DNA of 26,956 bases, from assembly GCA_031413415.1 (NCBI GenBank), contig JANOET010000185.1:1-26956 (forward strand), in the 5' to 3' direction. Source of the DNA: UBA668 sp031413415. Lineage in GTDB: Bacteria; Actinomycetota; Acidimicrobiia; Acidimicrobiales; Ilumatobacteraceae. Numbering within the stretch: position 1 is the stretch's first letter; every line of letters starts with the position of its first letter. The notes under the pieces are model-generated. The model saw only the letters and a list, made by a program, of their open reading frames with translations. It searched no databases and was not told the origin of the DNA. Shown piece after piece: positions 1 to 6,577 of this stretch. Both the position numbers and the translations under genes were made by a program.

Positions 1-2
1 GT

Positions 3-47
3 GATGGAAGTTTTACTGAATATTCTCCTAAATTATTTGCTAAATAG
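3..47 (+). CDS. C-terminal end of an unidentified Bacteroidota gene (partial)
   Basis: Frame 3 is open from the window edge to a TAG at 45-47 and encodes DGSFTEYSPKLFAK, a plausible protein C-terminus in AT-rich codons. It precedes a Bacteroidota-type promoter and an rplS start, which fits a gene end at that position. Fourteen residues are too few to name the family. It is unlike the rest of the window in base composition and is probably part of a foreign segment joined to this contig. Confidence 0.35.
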   Translation, partial: DGSFTEYSPKLFAK

Positions 48-67
48 AAAAATATTCTTAATTTTGC
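36..67 (+). promoter_or_regulatory. Bacteroidota-type promoter upstream of rplS fragment
   Basis: TAATTTTGC at 59-67 matches the Bacteroidota -7 consensus TAnnTTTG, and a TTTG at 36-39 lies 19 bases upstream, at the position of the -33 element. Transcription would start near 73 and read into the rplS start at 136. This motif type is characteristic of Bacteroidota. It is an independent sign that the AT-rich 5' segment comes from a different phylum than the rest of the window. Confidence 0.5.
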
Positions 68-135
68 ACTCTCAAAGTTCAACCTCTGACGAAAGGCGTT
101 TATGTTGTGCTATGATAATTTAATACTTTAATATT

Positions 136-297
136 ATGCATTCATTAATTCAATACGTACAAAATAAATACGTTGCAAAGAAAGATTTTCCGGAGTTTAA
201 GGCAGGAGACACTCTTACTGTTTATTATGAAATTTCAGAGGGAGGAAAAACAAGAACAGGAGCAGAGACAAGCAAACGAAACTCGTGTTATGACTGA
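136..297 (+). pseudogene. rplS: 50S ribosomal protein L19, 5' fragment (Bacteroidota type), broken by a junction
   Basis: ATG at 136 opens a frame whose first ~41 residues look like the N-terminus of ribosomal protein L19, including AKKDFPEFKAGDT, VYYEI and GGKTRT. L19 lies at the 30S-50S interface and is normally about 115 residues. The resemblance stops after the TRT codons ending at 258. The frame then runs through unrelated codons to a TGA at 295-297, giving only 53 residues. AT-rich codon use and the upstream promoter motif point to Bacteroidota. Because the sequence passes almost directly into an actinobacterial pyrG, this is most likely a chimeric contig end and not a real pseudogene. 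Confidence 0.8.
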
Positions 298-316
298 ACT
301 TTCTGAACTAAAGTTC
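259..316. other. Junction segment between Bacteroidota rplS fragment and actinobacterial pyrG
   Basis: L19 similarity ends at 258 and CTP synthase similarity begins at the GKYVD codons from 317. The ~58 bases between match neither gene. They are still relatively AT-rich and contain ATGACTGAACTTTCTGAAC from 290, which could be a third small fragment or a low-quality join. No inverted repeat, direct repeat or transposase remnant is visible that would suggest a mobile element. Confidence 0.6.
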
Positions 317-1072
317 GGTAAGTACGTCGACTACCAGGACGCCTACCTGAGCGTCGTCGAGAGCATCAAGCATGCTGGCTTCCACCATGGCGCCAAGGTC
401 GAGATCGACTGGATCCAGGCCGAGGAGGTGGAGGGACTCCTCGCCACCGCCCGGCTGCAGGACCTCGACGGGATGATCATTCCCGGCGGCTTCGGCGACC
501 GGGGGTTCGAGGGCAAGATCGCTGCCGCCGGGTTCGCCCGCGAGAACGACATTCCCTGCCTCGGCATTTGTCTCGGACTGCAGGCGATGACCGTCGACTT
601 CGCCCGCAACGTGATGAACCTCAGCGGGGCCAACAGCACCGAGATGGATCCCGGCACCGCGCACCCGGTGATCGACCTGATGCACGATCAGCGCGACGTC
701 AGCGACAAGGGTGGGACGCAACGACTGGGTGCGTACTACGCGATCCTCGAGCCTGGCAGCCGCGCCCATCAGGCCTATGGTGAGCCGGTCGTGAGCGAGC
801 GCCACCGCCACCGCTGGGAGCTGAATGCGACGTGGAAGCCCCGCCTCGAGGCTGCCGGTCTGCGATGCAGCGGGTTGTCGCCCGATCGTCGGCTGGTCGA
901 GTTCATCGAACTCGACGATCACCCGTTCTGGGTTGCCACGCAGGCGCACCCCGAGTTCAAGAGTCGGCCGGACCGTCCGCACCCACTGTTCCGCGAGCTG
1001 GCTGAGGCGGCACTCGCACGGCGTGAGTCGCGGTCGCCCGTGTTGCGGTCGGCGACGCCGTCGGTGGCGTGA
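314..1072 (+). CDS. pyrG: CTP synthase, C-terminal glutaminase domain (5' truncated at the junction)
   Basis: CTP synthase aminates UTP to CTP using ammonia released from glutamine. About 252 residues remain, covering the class I glutamine amidotransferase domain from GKYVDYQDAYLSV onward. The N-terminal synthetase (amidoligase) domain is missing because sequence upstream of 314 is foreign. The triad is intact: nucleophile Cys in GICLG (codon 569-571), and His and Glu in HPEF (codons 947-949 and 953-955). IIPGGFGDRG and KGGTQRLGAY are family motifs. The stop overlaps the NUDIX GTG start by four bases, so the gene heads a tightly coupled operon. The frame is also open 5' to 173, but those codons do not resemble PyrG. 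Confidence 0.93.
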   Translation, partial: FGKYVDYQDAYLSVVESIKHAGFHHGAKVEIDWIQAEEVEGLLATARLQDLDGMIIPGGFGDRGFEGKIAAAGFARENDIPCLGICLGLQAMTVDFARNVMNLSGANSTEMDPGTAHPVIDLMHDQRDVSDKGGTQRLGAYYAILEPGSRAHQAYGEPVVSERHRHRWELNATWKPRLEAAGLRCSGLSPDRRLVEFIELDDHPFWVATQAHPEFKSRPDRPHPLFRELAEAALARRESRSPVLRSATPSVA

Positions 1073-1656
1073 CGGCGCCCGATCGTCCCCGCTTTCGGCA
1101 CCTCGGCGACCGGAAGGTGCACCAGGGCCATGTGTGGCACGTGGCCGTCGCCGAGTTCGAGGCGCCCGACGGAGATGTGTTCACGCGCGACATCGTTCGC
1201 TCCCCAGGAGCGGTTGCTGCCGTGCCGCTGCGCGCCCGCGACGACGGGACCCCGTTCGTGACGCTCGTACGGCAGTACCGCCCGCCGTTCGACGACTGGG
1301 TGCTCGAGGTGCCGGCCGGGATGCGCGACATCCCTGGCGAGGAGCCCGCAGTCACGGCGGCGCGCGAGTTGGTGGAGGAAGTCGGGCTGCAGGCGGGCCG
1401 CGTGGAGTTCCTGACCGAGTTCTACCCGTCGGTGGGGATGACCGATTCGACGCTGCAGTTGTTCCTCGCGACCGACCTGGTCGAGGTCGCCAGGGACACG
1501 CATGGTCCCGAGGAGGCACACATGGAGGTGCTCGACCTCGATCTGCGCGACGCGGTCGAGTTGATCCTGCGCGGCGACATCCACGACGCGAAGACGGTGA
1601 TCGGTCTGCTGATGGTCGAGCGTCGCCTGCGCTCCGGCGACGTCGCCCTCGGATGA
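1069..1656 (+). CDS. NUDIX hydrolase, ADP-ribose pyrophosphatase-like
   Basis: A 195-residue cytoplasmic NUDIX hydrolase. The NUDIX box lies at residues ~84-107, with PAGMRDIPGEEP followed by the metal-binding RELVEEVGL helix. A preceding Q-Y-R-P segment and the overall length fit ADP-ribose pyrophosphatases, which split ADP-ribose into AMP and ribose 5-phosphate. Substrate cannot be fixed from sequence alone. The start is GTG at 1069, in a GTGA overlap with pyrG. The end overlaps the next gene as ATGA. NUDIX genes next to pyrG and xerD are a recurrent actinobacterial arrangement, so a housekeeping sanitising role is likely. Confidence 0.9.
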   Translation: MTAPDRPRFRHLGDRKVHQGHVWHVAVAEFEAPDGDVFTRDIVRSPGAVAAVPLRARDDGTPFVTLVRQYRPPFDDWVLEVPAGMRDIPGEEPAVTAARELVEEVGLQAGRVEFLTEFYPSVGMTDSTLQLFLATDLVEVARDTHGPEEAHMEVLDLDLRDAVELILRGDIHDAKTVIGLLMVERRLRSGDVALG

Positions 1657-2588
1657 CTGGCGAGCCGACGCAAACCGACCTGCCGGTCGAGGCGGAGGAC
1701 TTCCTGTCGTGGATGGCCAGCGAGCGGGGCAGGTCGGCGAACACCCTTGCTGCGTACCGGCGCGACCTGCTCGGGTATTCGGCCTGGTTGCGTGAGCACG
1801 CCACGTCGATGGTGGAGGTCGAACGTCCTGCGCTCGACCGGTTCGTGCAGGAGCGCCGCGGGAGTGGCAGCGCAGCGTCCAGCGTCGCCCGTCAGCTGGC
1901 GGCGATCCGCATGTTGCACCGCTTTCTCGCCGAGGAGGGAGTTCGCCACGACGACCCGACGGCCGACGTCGAGGGGGTACGCGTGCCAGCGGGCATCCCC
2001 CACCCGCTGACCGAGGAGGAGGTGCTCACCCTTCTGGGCTCGATCGCGGGCGCAGACCCCGTGTCGCAGCGCGACCGGGCGCTGCTCGAATTCCTGTACG
2101 CGACCGGAGCGCGCATCAGCGAGGCGTGCGGGCTGTCGATGGCCGACCTCGACCGGGATCACCGTGTGGTGCGGTTGTTCGGCAAGGGTGCCAAGGAGCG
2201 GGTCGTTCCGTTCGGTCGCAGCGCCGCTGCGGCGATGGACGACTGGTTGCACACCGGGCGCGAGCACCTCGAGCCGGTTCGCTGGGCGCGACGTGGCGAC
2301 CAGGAGGCGGTGTTCTTGAACGCGCGGGGTGCGCGGTTGTCGCGGCAAGCGGCGTGGGCGGTCGTGCGCAAGTACGGCGAGCGCACCGGCCTCGCGGCCA
2401 AGCTGTCGCCGCATGTGTTGCGACACTCGTGCGCAACCCATCTGCTCGACCACGGCGCCGACCTGCGCATCGTCCAGGAGATGCTGGGGCACGCGTCGAT
2501 CTCGACGACGCAGGTGTACACCAAGGTCAGCCAGGAACGTTTGTGGCAGGTCTACCGGCAGGCGCACCCGCGGGCGGAGCGCGCATGA
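1653..2588 (+). CDS. xerD: Tyrosine recombinase XerD
   Basis: A 311-residue site-specific tyrosine recombinase. The N-terminal SAM-like DNA-binding domain (residues ~10-95, EDFLSWMASERGRSANTLAAY) is followed by the catalytic domain. All catalytic residues are visible: Arg in TGARISEACGL, Lys in GKGAKERV, His and Arg in HVLRHSCATHLL, His in LGHASISTTQ, and nucleophile Tyr289 (codon 2517-2519) in VYTKV. XerC/XerD resolve chromosome dimers at dif. Size and the pyrG-NUDIX neighbourhood favour XerD over a phage integrase. ATG at 1653 overlaps the NUDIX stop (ATGA), and the end overlaps the HD gene start. No dif-like site was identified here. Confidence 0.92.
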   Translation: MTGEPTQTDLPVEAEDFLSWMASERGRSANTLAAYRRDLLGYSAWLREHATSMVEVERPALDRFVQERRGSGSAASSVARQLAAIRMLHRFLAEEGVRHDDPTADVEGVRVPAGIPHPLTEEEVLTLLGSIAGADPVSQRDRALLEFLYATGARISEACGLSMADLDRDHRVVRLFGKGAKERVVPFGRSAAAAMDDWLHTGREHLEPVRWARRGDQEAVFLNARGARLSRQAAWAVVRKYGERTGLAAKLSPHVLRHSCATHLLDHGADLRIVQEMLGHASISTTQVYTKVSQERLWQVYRQAHPRAERA

Positions 2589-3025
2589 CGTCGATCGCGC
2601 ATCTCGCACGCCGCTTTCGTGGCTCGCTGTCGCGTGCTGAGCCGTCGGTCGCCGACGTCGCGTGGGTGCACTCGCTGCTGCTGCCGCGTGAAGCGGCGCT
2701 GTGGAGCCGCATGGCGGTGCAGGATCGGCGGCACTCGATCGAGGTGGCGCGGCGATTCGCGCTCGCCCGTCCCGCGGCGAGCCCCTCCGAGATGGCCGGG
2801 GTACTGCTGCACGACGTCGGCAAGCAGGTGGCGGCGCTGGGCACCGCCGCCCGCGTGGCAGCCACGGTCGTCGGTTCGCGGACCGAGCGCTTTCGCCAGT
2901 ATCACGATCACGAGGAACTCGGTGCTGCGCTGCTGAGCGATGCTGGCAGTGACCCGGCGACGATCGAGTTGGTGCGTGGATGGGGGAGCGCCGCGGCCGA
3001 CCTGAGGGCCGCTGACGACGTGTGA
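2585..3025 (+). CDS. HD-domain protein, putative metal-dependent phosphohydrolase
   Basis: A 146-residue single-domain protein with the HD signature: His50 (RRHSIEVARR), His76-Asp77 (LLHDVGK) and His107/His109 (YHDHEELGA). HD proteins are metal-dependent phosphohydrolases acting on nucleotides or cyclic dinucleotides. Nothing here fixes the substrate. ATG at 2585 overlaps the xerD stop by four bases, making it the fourth gene of the pyrG operon. In many actinobacteria a parA-like gene sits between xerD and scpA, but none is present here. The gene is followed by a 263-base gap and convergent trpS. Confidence 0.82.
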   Translation: MTSIAHLARRFRGSLSRAEPSVADVAWVHSLLLPREAALWSRMAVQDRRHSIEVARRFALARPAASPSEMAGVLLHDVGKQVAALGTAARVAATVVGSRTERFRQYHDHEELGAALLSDAGSDPATIELVRGWGSAAADLRAADDV

Positions 3026-3288
3026 CGCAGCCTCGAGGCCTGATCTCCGCCGGCTGGTGCCCGCACCGATCGGCAGCTCCGCGTGCCCGGGGGCTCGCGG
3101 GAACTGGTCAGGCGAAAACGACACTCAGTGTCGTTTTCACATGTCCAGTTCCAACAGATCGGCGCTGAATCACGCCACAGGAGTGTCCGATGGCCGAGAG
3201 TCGAGAGCTCTCTGGGGAGTGTCGGTCGGGCGGATCTGGGGCTGATCGTTCCCGGAAGCCGGGTGCCCGGGGAGCGGGGTGCAGCGCG
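3026..3288. other. Non-coding gap between convergent HD gene and trpS
   Basis: The longest actinobacterial intergenic stretch in the window, 263 bases. Apart from the palindrome at 3114-3138 I see only a weak GC hairpin, CCCGG-AAG-CCGGG at ~3251-3263, near the trpS 3' end and without a T-run. The short open frames across it lack start signals and family resemblance. No tRNA or other RNA gene was recognised. Confidence 0.6.
3114..3138. terminator. Perfect 25-base palindrome between convergent genes, probable bidirectional terminator
   Basis: Twelve-base arms GAAAACGACACT and AGTGTCGTTTTC flank one central C. As RNA this folds into an 11-bp stem with a UCA loop. The A-run on one side and T-run on the other give the bidirectional terminator pattern. 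It sits 89 bases past the HD gene stop and 151 bases past the trpS stop on the other strand, in the longest gap of the window. A near loop-less palindrome would also suit a dimeric repressor such as TetR, but no gene starts nearby, so termination is preferred. Confidence 0.6.
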
Positions 3289-4275
3289 TCAGGCGGGCGT
3301 GAGGCCCAGGTTTTCCTGGGTGCGCGCCAGCGTGGCGGCCGCCACCGTTCGGGCCTTGCTCGCCCCCTTGCGCAGCAGCGACTGCAGCTCGGCCGTGTCG
3401 GCCATCAGGTTCGCGTAGCGGGTCTGGATGGGGCGCAGCACCTCCACCACGGCATCGCCGGTGTCCGTCTTCAGCGGCCCGTACTGGGTGTACCTCGCCG
3501 CCAGCGCCTCAGGCGCCTCGCCGGTGCAGGCCGAGAGGATGTCGAGCAGATTGCTGACGCCCGGCTTCGCCTCGCGGTCGTAGCGGACCTGGCTGTCGCT
3601 GTCGGTGACGGCTCGCTTGAACTTCTTGGCGATGGCCGCGGGGGTGTCGAGCATGTTGATGAGGCCCGAGTCGGTGTCGGACGACTTCGACATCTTCGAG
3701 GTGGGGTCCTGGAGGTCCATGACGCGGGCGCCGGCCTTGGGCATGACGGCCTTGGGCAGCTTGAACGTCTCGCCGAAGCGGTGGTTGAAGCGGATGGCGA
3801 TGTCGCGGGTGATCTCGATGTGCTGGCGCTGATCCTCGCCGACCGGCACCTCGTCGGTGTCGTACAGGAGGATGTCGGCCGCCTGCAGCGCCGGGTAGGT
3901 GAACAGCCCGGCGCTCACGAAGTCGGCCTCGCGCTTCGCGCTCTTGTCCTTGAACTGCGTCATGCGGCTGAGTTCGCCGAAGCTGACCTGGCACTCCATG
4001 ATCCAGCCGAGTTGGCTGTGCTCGGTGACGTGGCTCTGGACGAAGACGGTGGCGACGTCGGGGTCCAGGCCGACGGCGAACAGCATCGCAGCGAGCTGCA
4101 ACGTGTTGCGGCCGACGACACCGGGCGTGTCGGTGATGGTGAGCGCGTGCAGGTCGACGATGCCGTGGAAGGCGTCGTTCTCGTGCTGCCCGATCACCCA
4201 GTTGCGCAGCGCCCCCAGGTAGTTGCCCAGATGGACCTCGCCGGTGGGTTGGATGCAGGAGAGAACGCGTGCCAC
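3289..4275 (-). CDS. trpS: Tryptophanyl-tRNA synthetase
   Basis: A class I aminoacyl-tRNA synthetase that charges tRNA-Trp. At 328 residues it is the normal bacterial length. The HIGH-like motif is H15-L-G-N18 (PTGEVHLGNYLGALRNW) and the KMSKS loop is complete at residues 194-198. GEDQRQHIE and LLYDTDEVPVG are typical TrpRS segments. The GTG start at 4275 is supported by a -10 hexamer TAGCCT exactly 8 bases upstream, implying leaderless transcription. The gene is divergent from scpA across only 44 bases and convergent with the HD gene. Confidence 0.97.
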   Translation of the reverse strand: MARVLSCIQPTGEVHLGNYLGALRNWVIGQHENDAFHGIVDLHALTITDTPGVVGRNTLQLAAMLFAVGLDPDVATVFVQSHVTEHSQLGWIMECQVSFGELSRMTQFKDKSAKREADFVSAGLFTYPALQAADILLYDTDEVPVGEDQRQHIEITRDIAIRFNHRFGETFKLPKAVMPKAGARVMDLQDPTSKMSKSSDTDSGLINMLDTPAAIAKKFKRAVTDSDSQVRYDREAKPGVSNLLDILSACTGEAPEALAARYTQYGPLKTDTGDAVVEVLRPIQTRYANLMADTAELQSLLRKGASKARTVAAATLARTQENLGLTPA

Positions 4276-4283
4276 GGGCTGCG

Positions 4284-4289
4284 AGGCTA
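4284..4289 (-). promoter_or_regulatory. -10 element of trpS, leaderless type
   Basis: On the minus strand TAGCCT is followed by CGCAGCCC and the trpS GTG at 4275, a spacing of 8 bases, so transcription would begin at or near the start codon. No clear -35 hexamer is visible. Its -35 region (about 4307-4312 with a 17-base spacer) overlaps the divergent scpA -10. Confidence 0.6.
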
Positions 4290-4303
4290 CCTGTGCGGAG
4301 CGG

Positions 4304-4309
4304 TACGAT
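4304..4309 (+). promoter_or_regulatory. -10 element of scpA, leaderless type
   Basis: TACGAT is followed by ten bases and then the scpA ATG at 4320. This fixes the scpA start and suggests a leader of at most a few bases. The expected -35 region (about 4281-4286) overlaps the trpS -10, so both promoters probably cannot be occupied at once. Confidence 0.55.
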
Positions 4310-4319
4310 CGCAGGCGTT

Positions 4320-5141
4320 ATGGCTGTCGACGTCTCCACCTCCGTCTACGAGGGACCGTTCGACCTGCTGCTGCATCTGATCCTGAGGGAGCAGGTCGAC
4401 ATCTACGAGGTGTCGCTGAGTCGCATCGTCGACGCGTACCTCCAGGAGGTCGAGCGGTTGCAGATCCTCGATCTCGACGTCGCGACCGAGTTCCTGCTCA
4501 TCGCCTCGACCCTGGTCGAGCTGAAGGCCCGCCGGCTGCTGCCCGGACGCGAGGACATCGATCTCGACGACGAGCTGGCACTGTGGGAGGAGCGCGATCT
4601 GCTGCTCGCCCGGCTCCTCGAGTGCAAGACGTTCAAGGACGTGGCCGGGGTCTTCGCCCGCCTCGCCGACGATGCCGATCGATCGTTCCCTCGTGGTGCT
4701 GGGGCCGACGAGCGGTTCGAAGGTCTGATGCCCGATCTGTTGGAGGGCGTGTCGCCACTGCGCCTGCAGCGCGCGTACCTGCGTGCCGTCACACCCAAGG
4801 TGGTGCCGCGCATCGATCTGTTCCACGTCGCCCCGATCAAGGCCAGCGTGTCCGATGCCCTGGCCGAGCTGATCGACGAACTGCCCCGAGTCGGCCGCAT
4901 CTCGTTCCGCCGCCTCACCAGCGGACTGGTCGAGCGCATCGAGGTGATCGTGCGCTTCCTCGCCCTGCTCGAGCTGTTCAAGCAGGGCTACGTCGAGCTC
5001 GAGCAGACGCAACGGTTCGGGGACGTGGAGGTGGTCTGGACGGGCATTGGCGACGGCGGGTCAGGCTCGCCGACCATCGATGACCGCGTGTTCGACGAGT
5101 ATGCCTTCGACGAGTTCGTCGTTGACGAGTATGAAGGATGA
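4320..5141 (+). CDS. scpA: Segregation and condensation protein A (kleisin)
   Basis: ScpA is the kleisin subunit of the bacterial SMC condensin. It bridges the SMC heads and binds ScpB to compact and segregate the chromosome. The protein is 273 residues, typical for the family. The N-terminal SMC-neck-binding helical part begins YEGPFDLLLHLI and continues through DLDVATEFLLIASTLVELKAR. The C-terminal winged helix (~residues 195-240) contains FLALLELFKQGYVELEQ. The extreme C-terminus is acidic (DEYAFDEFVVDEYEG). ATG at 4320 is chosen because TACGAT lies ten bases upstream. The upstream in-frame ATG at 4269 would lie within trpS. scpB follows with an 11-base overlap. Confidence 0.95.
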   Translation: MAVDVSTSVYEGPFDLLLHLILREQVDIYEVSLSRIVDAYLQEVERLQILDLDVATEFLLIASTLVELKARRLLPGREDIDLDDELALWEERDLLLARLLECKTFKDVAGVFARLADDADRSFPRGAGADERFEGLMPDLLEGVSPLRLQRAYLRAVTPKVVPRIDLFHVAPIKASVSDALAELIDELPRVGRISFRRLTSGLVERIEVIVRFLALLELFKQGYVELEQTQRFGDVEVVWTGIGDGGSGSPTIDDRVFDEYAFDEFVVDEYEG

Positions 5142-5781
5142 ACTGATCGTGTCCCTTGAGTCCGACGACAGCGGGACGCCCGCTCCCGGCGCAGGCCAGC
5201 TCGACGCCGAGACCGTCCGCGCCATCGAGGCCATCGTGCTGGTCGCGGTCGAGTCCGTGCCGAGCGAGTTGCTCGCGCAGTTGCTCGAGCAACCGGTGAC
5301 GGTGGTCGACGAACTGTGCGGCCGGCTGGCGGCGGCCTACGACGAGGCGGGCCACGGCTTCCAACTCGCCAAGGTGGCCGGAGGGTGGCGCTACCAGACG
5401 CATGCCGACCTGTCGCCATACGTCGAGCGGTTCCTGCTCGACGGTCAGCGCGCCCGGATGAGTGGCGCCGCACTCGAGACCCTGGCGATCGTCGCCTACA
5501 AGCAGCCCCTCTCGCGAGGGCAGATCGCGTCGATTCGCGGTGTCGATCCCGATGGCGTCATTCGCACCCTTCAGGCGCGTGGCTATGTGGCCGAGGTGGC
5601 ACGCGACACCGGGCCCGGCCAGGCCATCCTGTACGGAACGACGCCCATGTTCCTCGAGAAGCTCGGCCTGAATGCACTGTCCGACCTGCCGCCCATCGCC
5701 GAGTTCGTGCCTGGGGCCGAGGTCGTCGAAGCGCTCGAGTACGGGTTGCGCATCGATCCGCCGGTCGAGCCGCGTGGCTGA
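5131..5781 (+). CDS. scpB: Segregation and condensation protein B
   Basis: ScpB is a dimeric tandem winged-helix protein that binds ScpA in the SMC-ScpAB condensin. This 216-residue form has the first winged helix from ETVRAIEAIVLVAVESVPS. The most conserved family segment follows at SGAALETLAIVAYKQPLSRGQIASIRGVD, then the second wing TGPGQAILYGTTPMFLEKLGL. ATG at 5131 gives an 11-base overlap with scpA. A GTG at 5149 is an equally serious start, because AAGGA at 5134-5138 sits ten bases before it as a Shine-Dalgarno. Either way translation is coupled to scpA. rluB follows with an 8-base overlap. Confidence 0.94.
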   Translation: MKDELIVSLESDDSGTPAPGAGQLDAETVRAIEAIVLVAVESVPSELLAQLLEQPVTVVDELCGRLAAAYDEAGHGFQLAKVAGGWRYQTHADLSPYVERFLLDGQRARMSGAALETLAIVAYKQPLSRGQIASIRGVDPDGVIRTLQARGYVAEVARDTGPGQAILYGTTPMFLEKLGLNALSDLPPIAEFVPGAEVVEALEYGLRIDPPVEPRG

Positions 5782-6571
5782 CCAGGAGGGCAGGACGCCA
5801 GAACCGCCGTTGTGGGAGCAACTGGCCGCGCAGTCGGCGGCGTTGCCCCAGGGGGAGCGGCTGCAGAAGGTGCTCGCGATGCGCGGGTGGGGGAGCCGTC
5901 GCGTGTGCGAGGACCTCATCGCAGAGGGGCGCGTGACCGTCAACGGCGACGTGGCCGTCCTCGGACGCCGCGTCGATCCCGAGGTGGACAAGGTCGAAGT
6001 CGACGGCGTCCCGCTGGGGGTCAAGGCCGGGCTGGTGCACTACCTGCTCAACAAGCCCGAAGGCGTGGTCACCACCGCCAGTGATCCGCAGGGTCGGCCG
6101 ACGGTGGTCGACCTCGTCCCGGACGAGCCGCGGGTGTACCCGGTGGGCCGGCTCGACGTGGCCACCGAGGGCCTGCTGCTGTTGACGAACGACGGTGATC
6201 TCGCGCATCGCATCGCCCACCCCAGTCACGGTGTCGAGAAGGAGTACCTGGCAGAAGTGGAGGGCACCATCGGTGGCGGCGCGCTCCGACGATTGCGCGA
6301 CGGCATCGAGCTGGAGGACGGAATGACCGCCCCGGCCAAGGTGTCGCAGCCCGAACCCGGAATCCTGCGAATCACCATCCACGAGGGACGCAACCGGCAG
6401 GTGCGGCGGATGTGCGAGGCCGTCGGCCATCCGGTCACCCGTCTCGTCCGCGTCCGGATCGGGCCCATTCGCGACGCCCAGCTGAAACCCGGTCAGTGGC
6501 GCGAACTGGACCAACAGGAACTGAAGGCACTGATGGAGGCGGTCGCCGGGTCACCTCGGCGGATACGCTGA
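5774..6571 (+). CDS. rluB: RluB/RsuA-family 23S rRNA pseudouridine synthase
   Basis: This enzyme isomerises uridine to pseudouridine in rRNA. RluB targets the peptidyl-transferase region of 23S rRNA. From GTG 5774 it has 265 residues: an S4 RNA-binding domain at ~28-75 (RLQKVLAMRGWGSRR, EGRVTVNG), then the catalytic domain with the family signature GRLDVATEGLLLLTNDGDL, in which Asp128 is the catalytic residue. HEGRNRQVRRMCEAVGHPV is the conserved C-terminal motif. Third gene of the scpA-scpB-rluB operon, a very conserved actinobacterial and Firmicute order. Exact target uridine is inferred from family. The tyrA -10 element overlaps its stop codon. Confidence 0.93.
   Translation: MADQEGRTPEPPLWEQLAAQSAALPQGERLQKVLAMRGWGSRRVCEDLIAEGRVTVNGDVAVLGRRVDPEVDKVEVDGVPLGVKAGLVHYLLNKPEGVVTTASDPQGRPTVVDLVPDEPRVYPVGRLDVATEGLLLLTNDGDLAHRIAHPSHGVEKEYLAEVEGTIGGGALRRLRDGIELEDGMTAPAKVSQPEPGILRITIHEGRNRQVRRMCEAVGHPVTRLVRVRIGPIRDAQLKPGQWRELDQQELKALMEAVAGSPRRIR
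6564..6569 (+). promoter_or_regulatory. -10 element of tyrA, leaderless type, at the rluB stop codon
   Basis: TACGCT ends on the first base of the rluB TGA and is followed by GATCAGCC, then the tyrA GTG at 6578, a spacing of 8 bases. It would give the tyrA-dprE2 operon its own leaderless transcript in addition to any read-through from scpA. Confidence 0.55.
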
Positions 6572-6577
6572 TCAGCC

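Noticed and set aside
173..313. A long open frame that joins upstream codons from 173 to the pyrG domain, suggesting a fusion protein
   Set aside because: The codons before 314 do not resemble CTP synthase, are AT-rich, and run in another frame through the rplS fragment. The frame is open by chance across the junction.
1422..2609. A 395-codon minus-strand frame opposite the NUDIX and xerD genes
   Set aside because: It spans two well-supported genes in antisense, with no start signal or domain resemblance.
3057..3245. A 62-codon open frame in the gap before trpS
   Set aside because: It runs through the palindrome, has no Shine-Dalgarno or leaderless promoter, and resembles nothing.
3190..4380. 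A 396-codon plus-strand open frame opposite trpS
   Set aside because: It is antisense to a complete TrpRS with HLGN and KMSKS motifs; its translation is low-complexity and matches no family. High GC leaves such shadow frames open.
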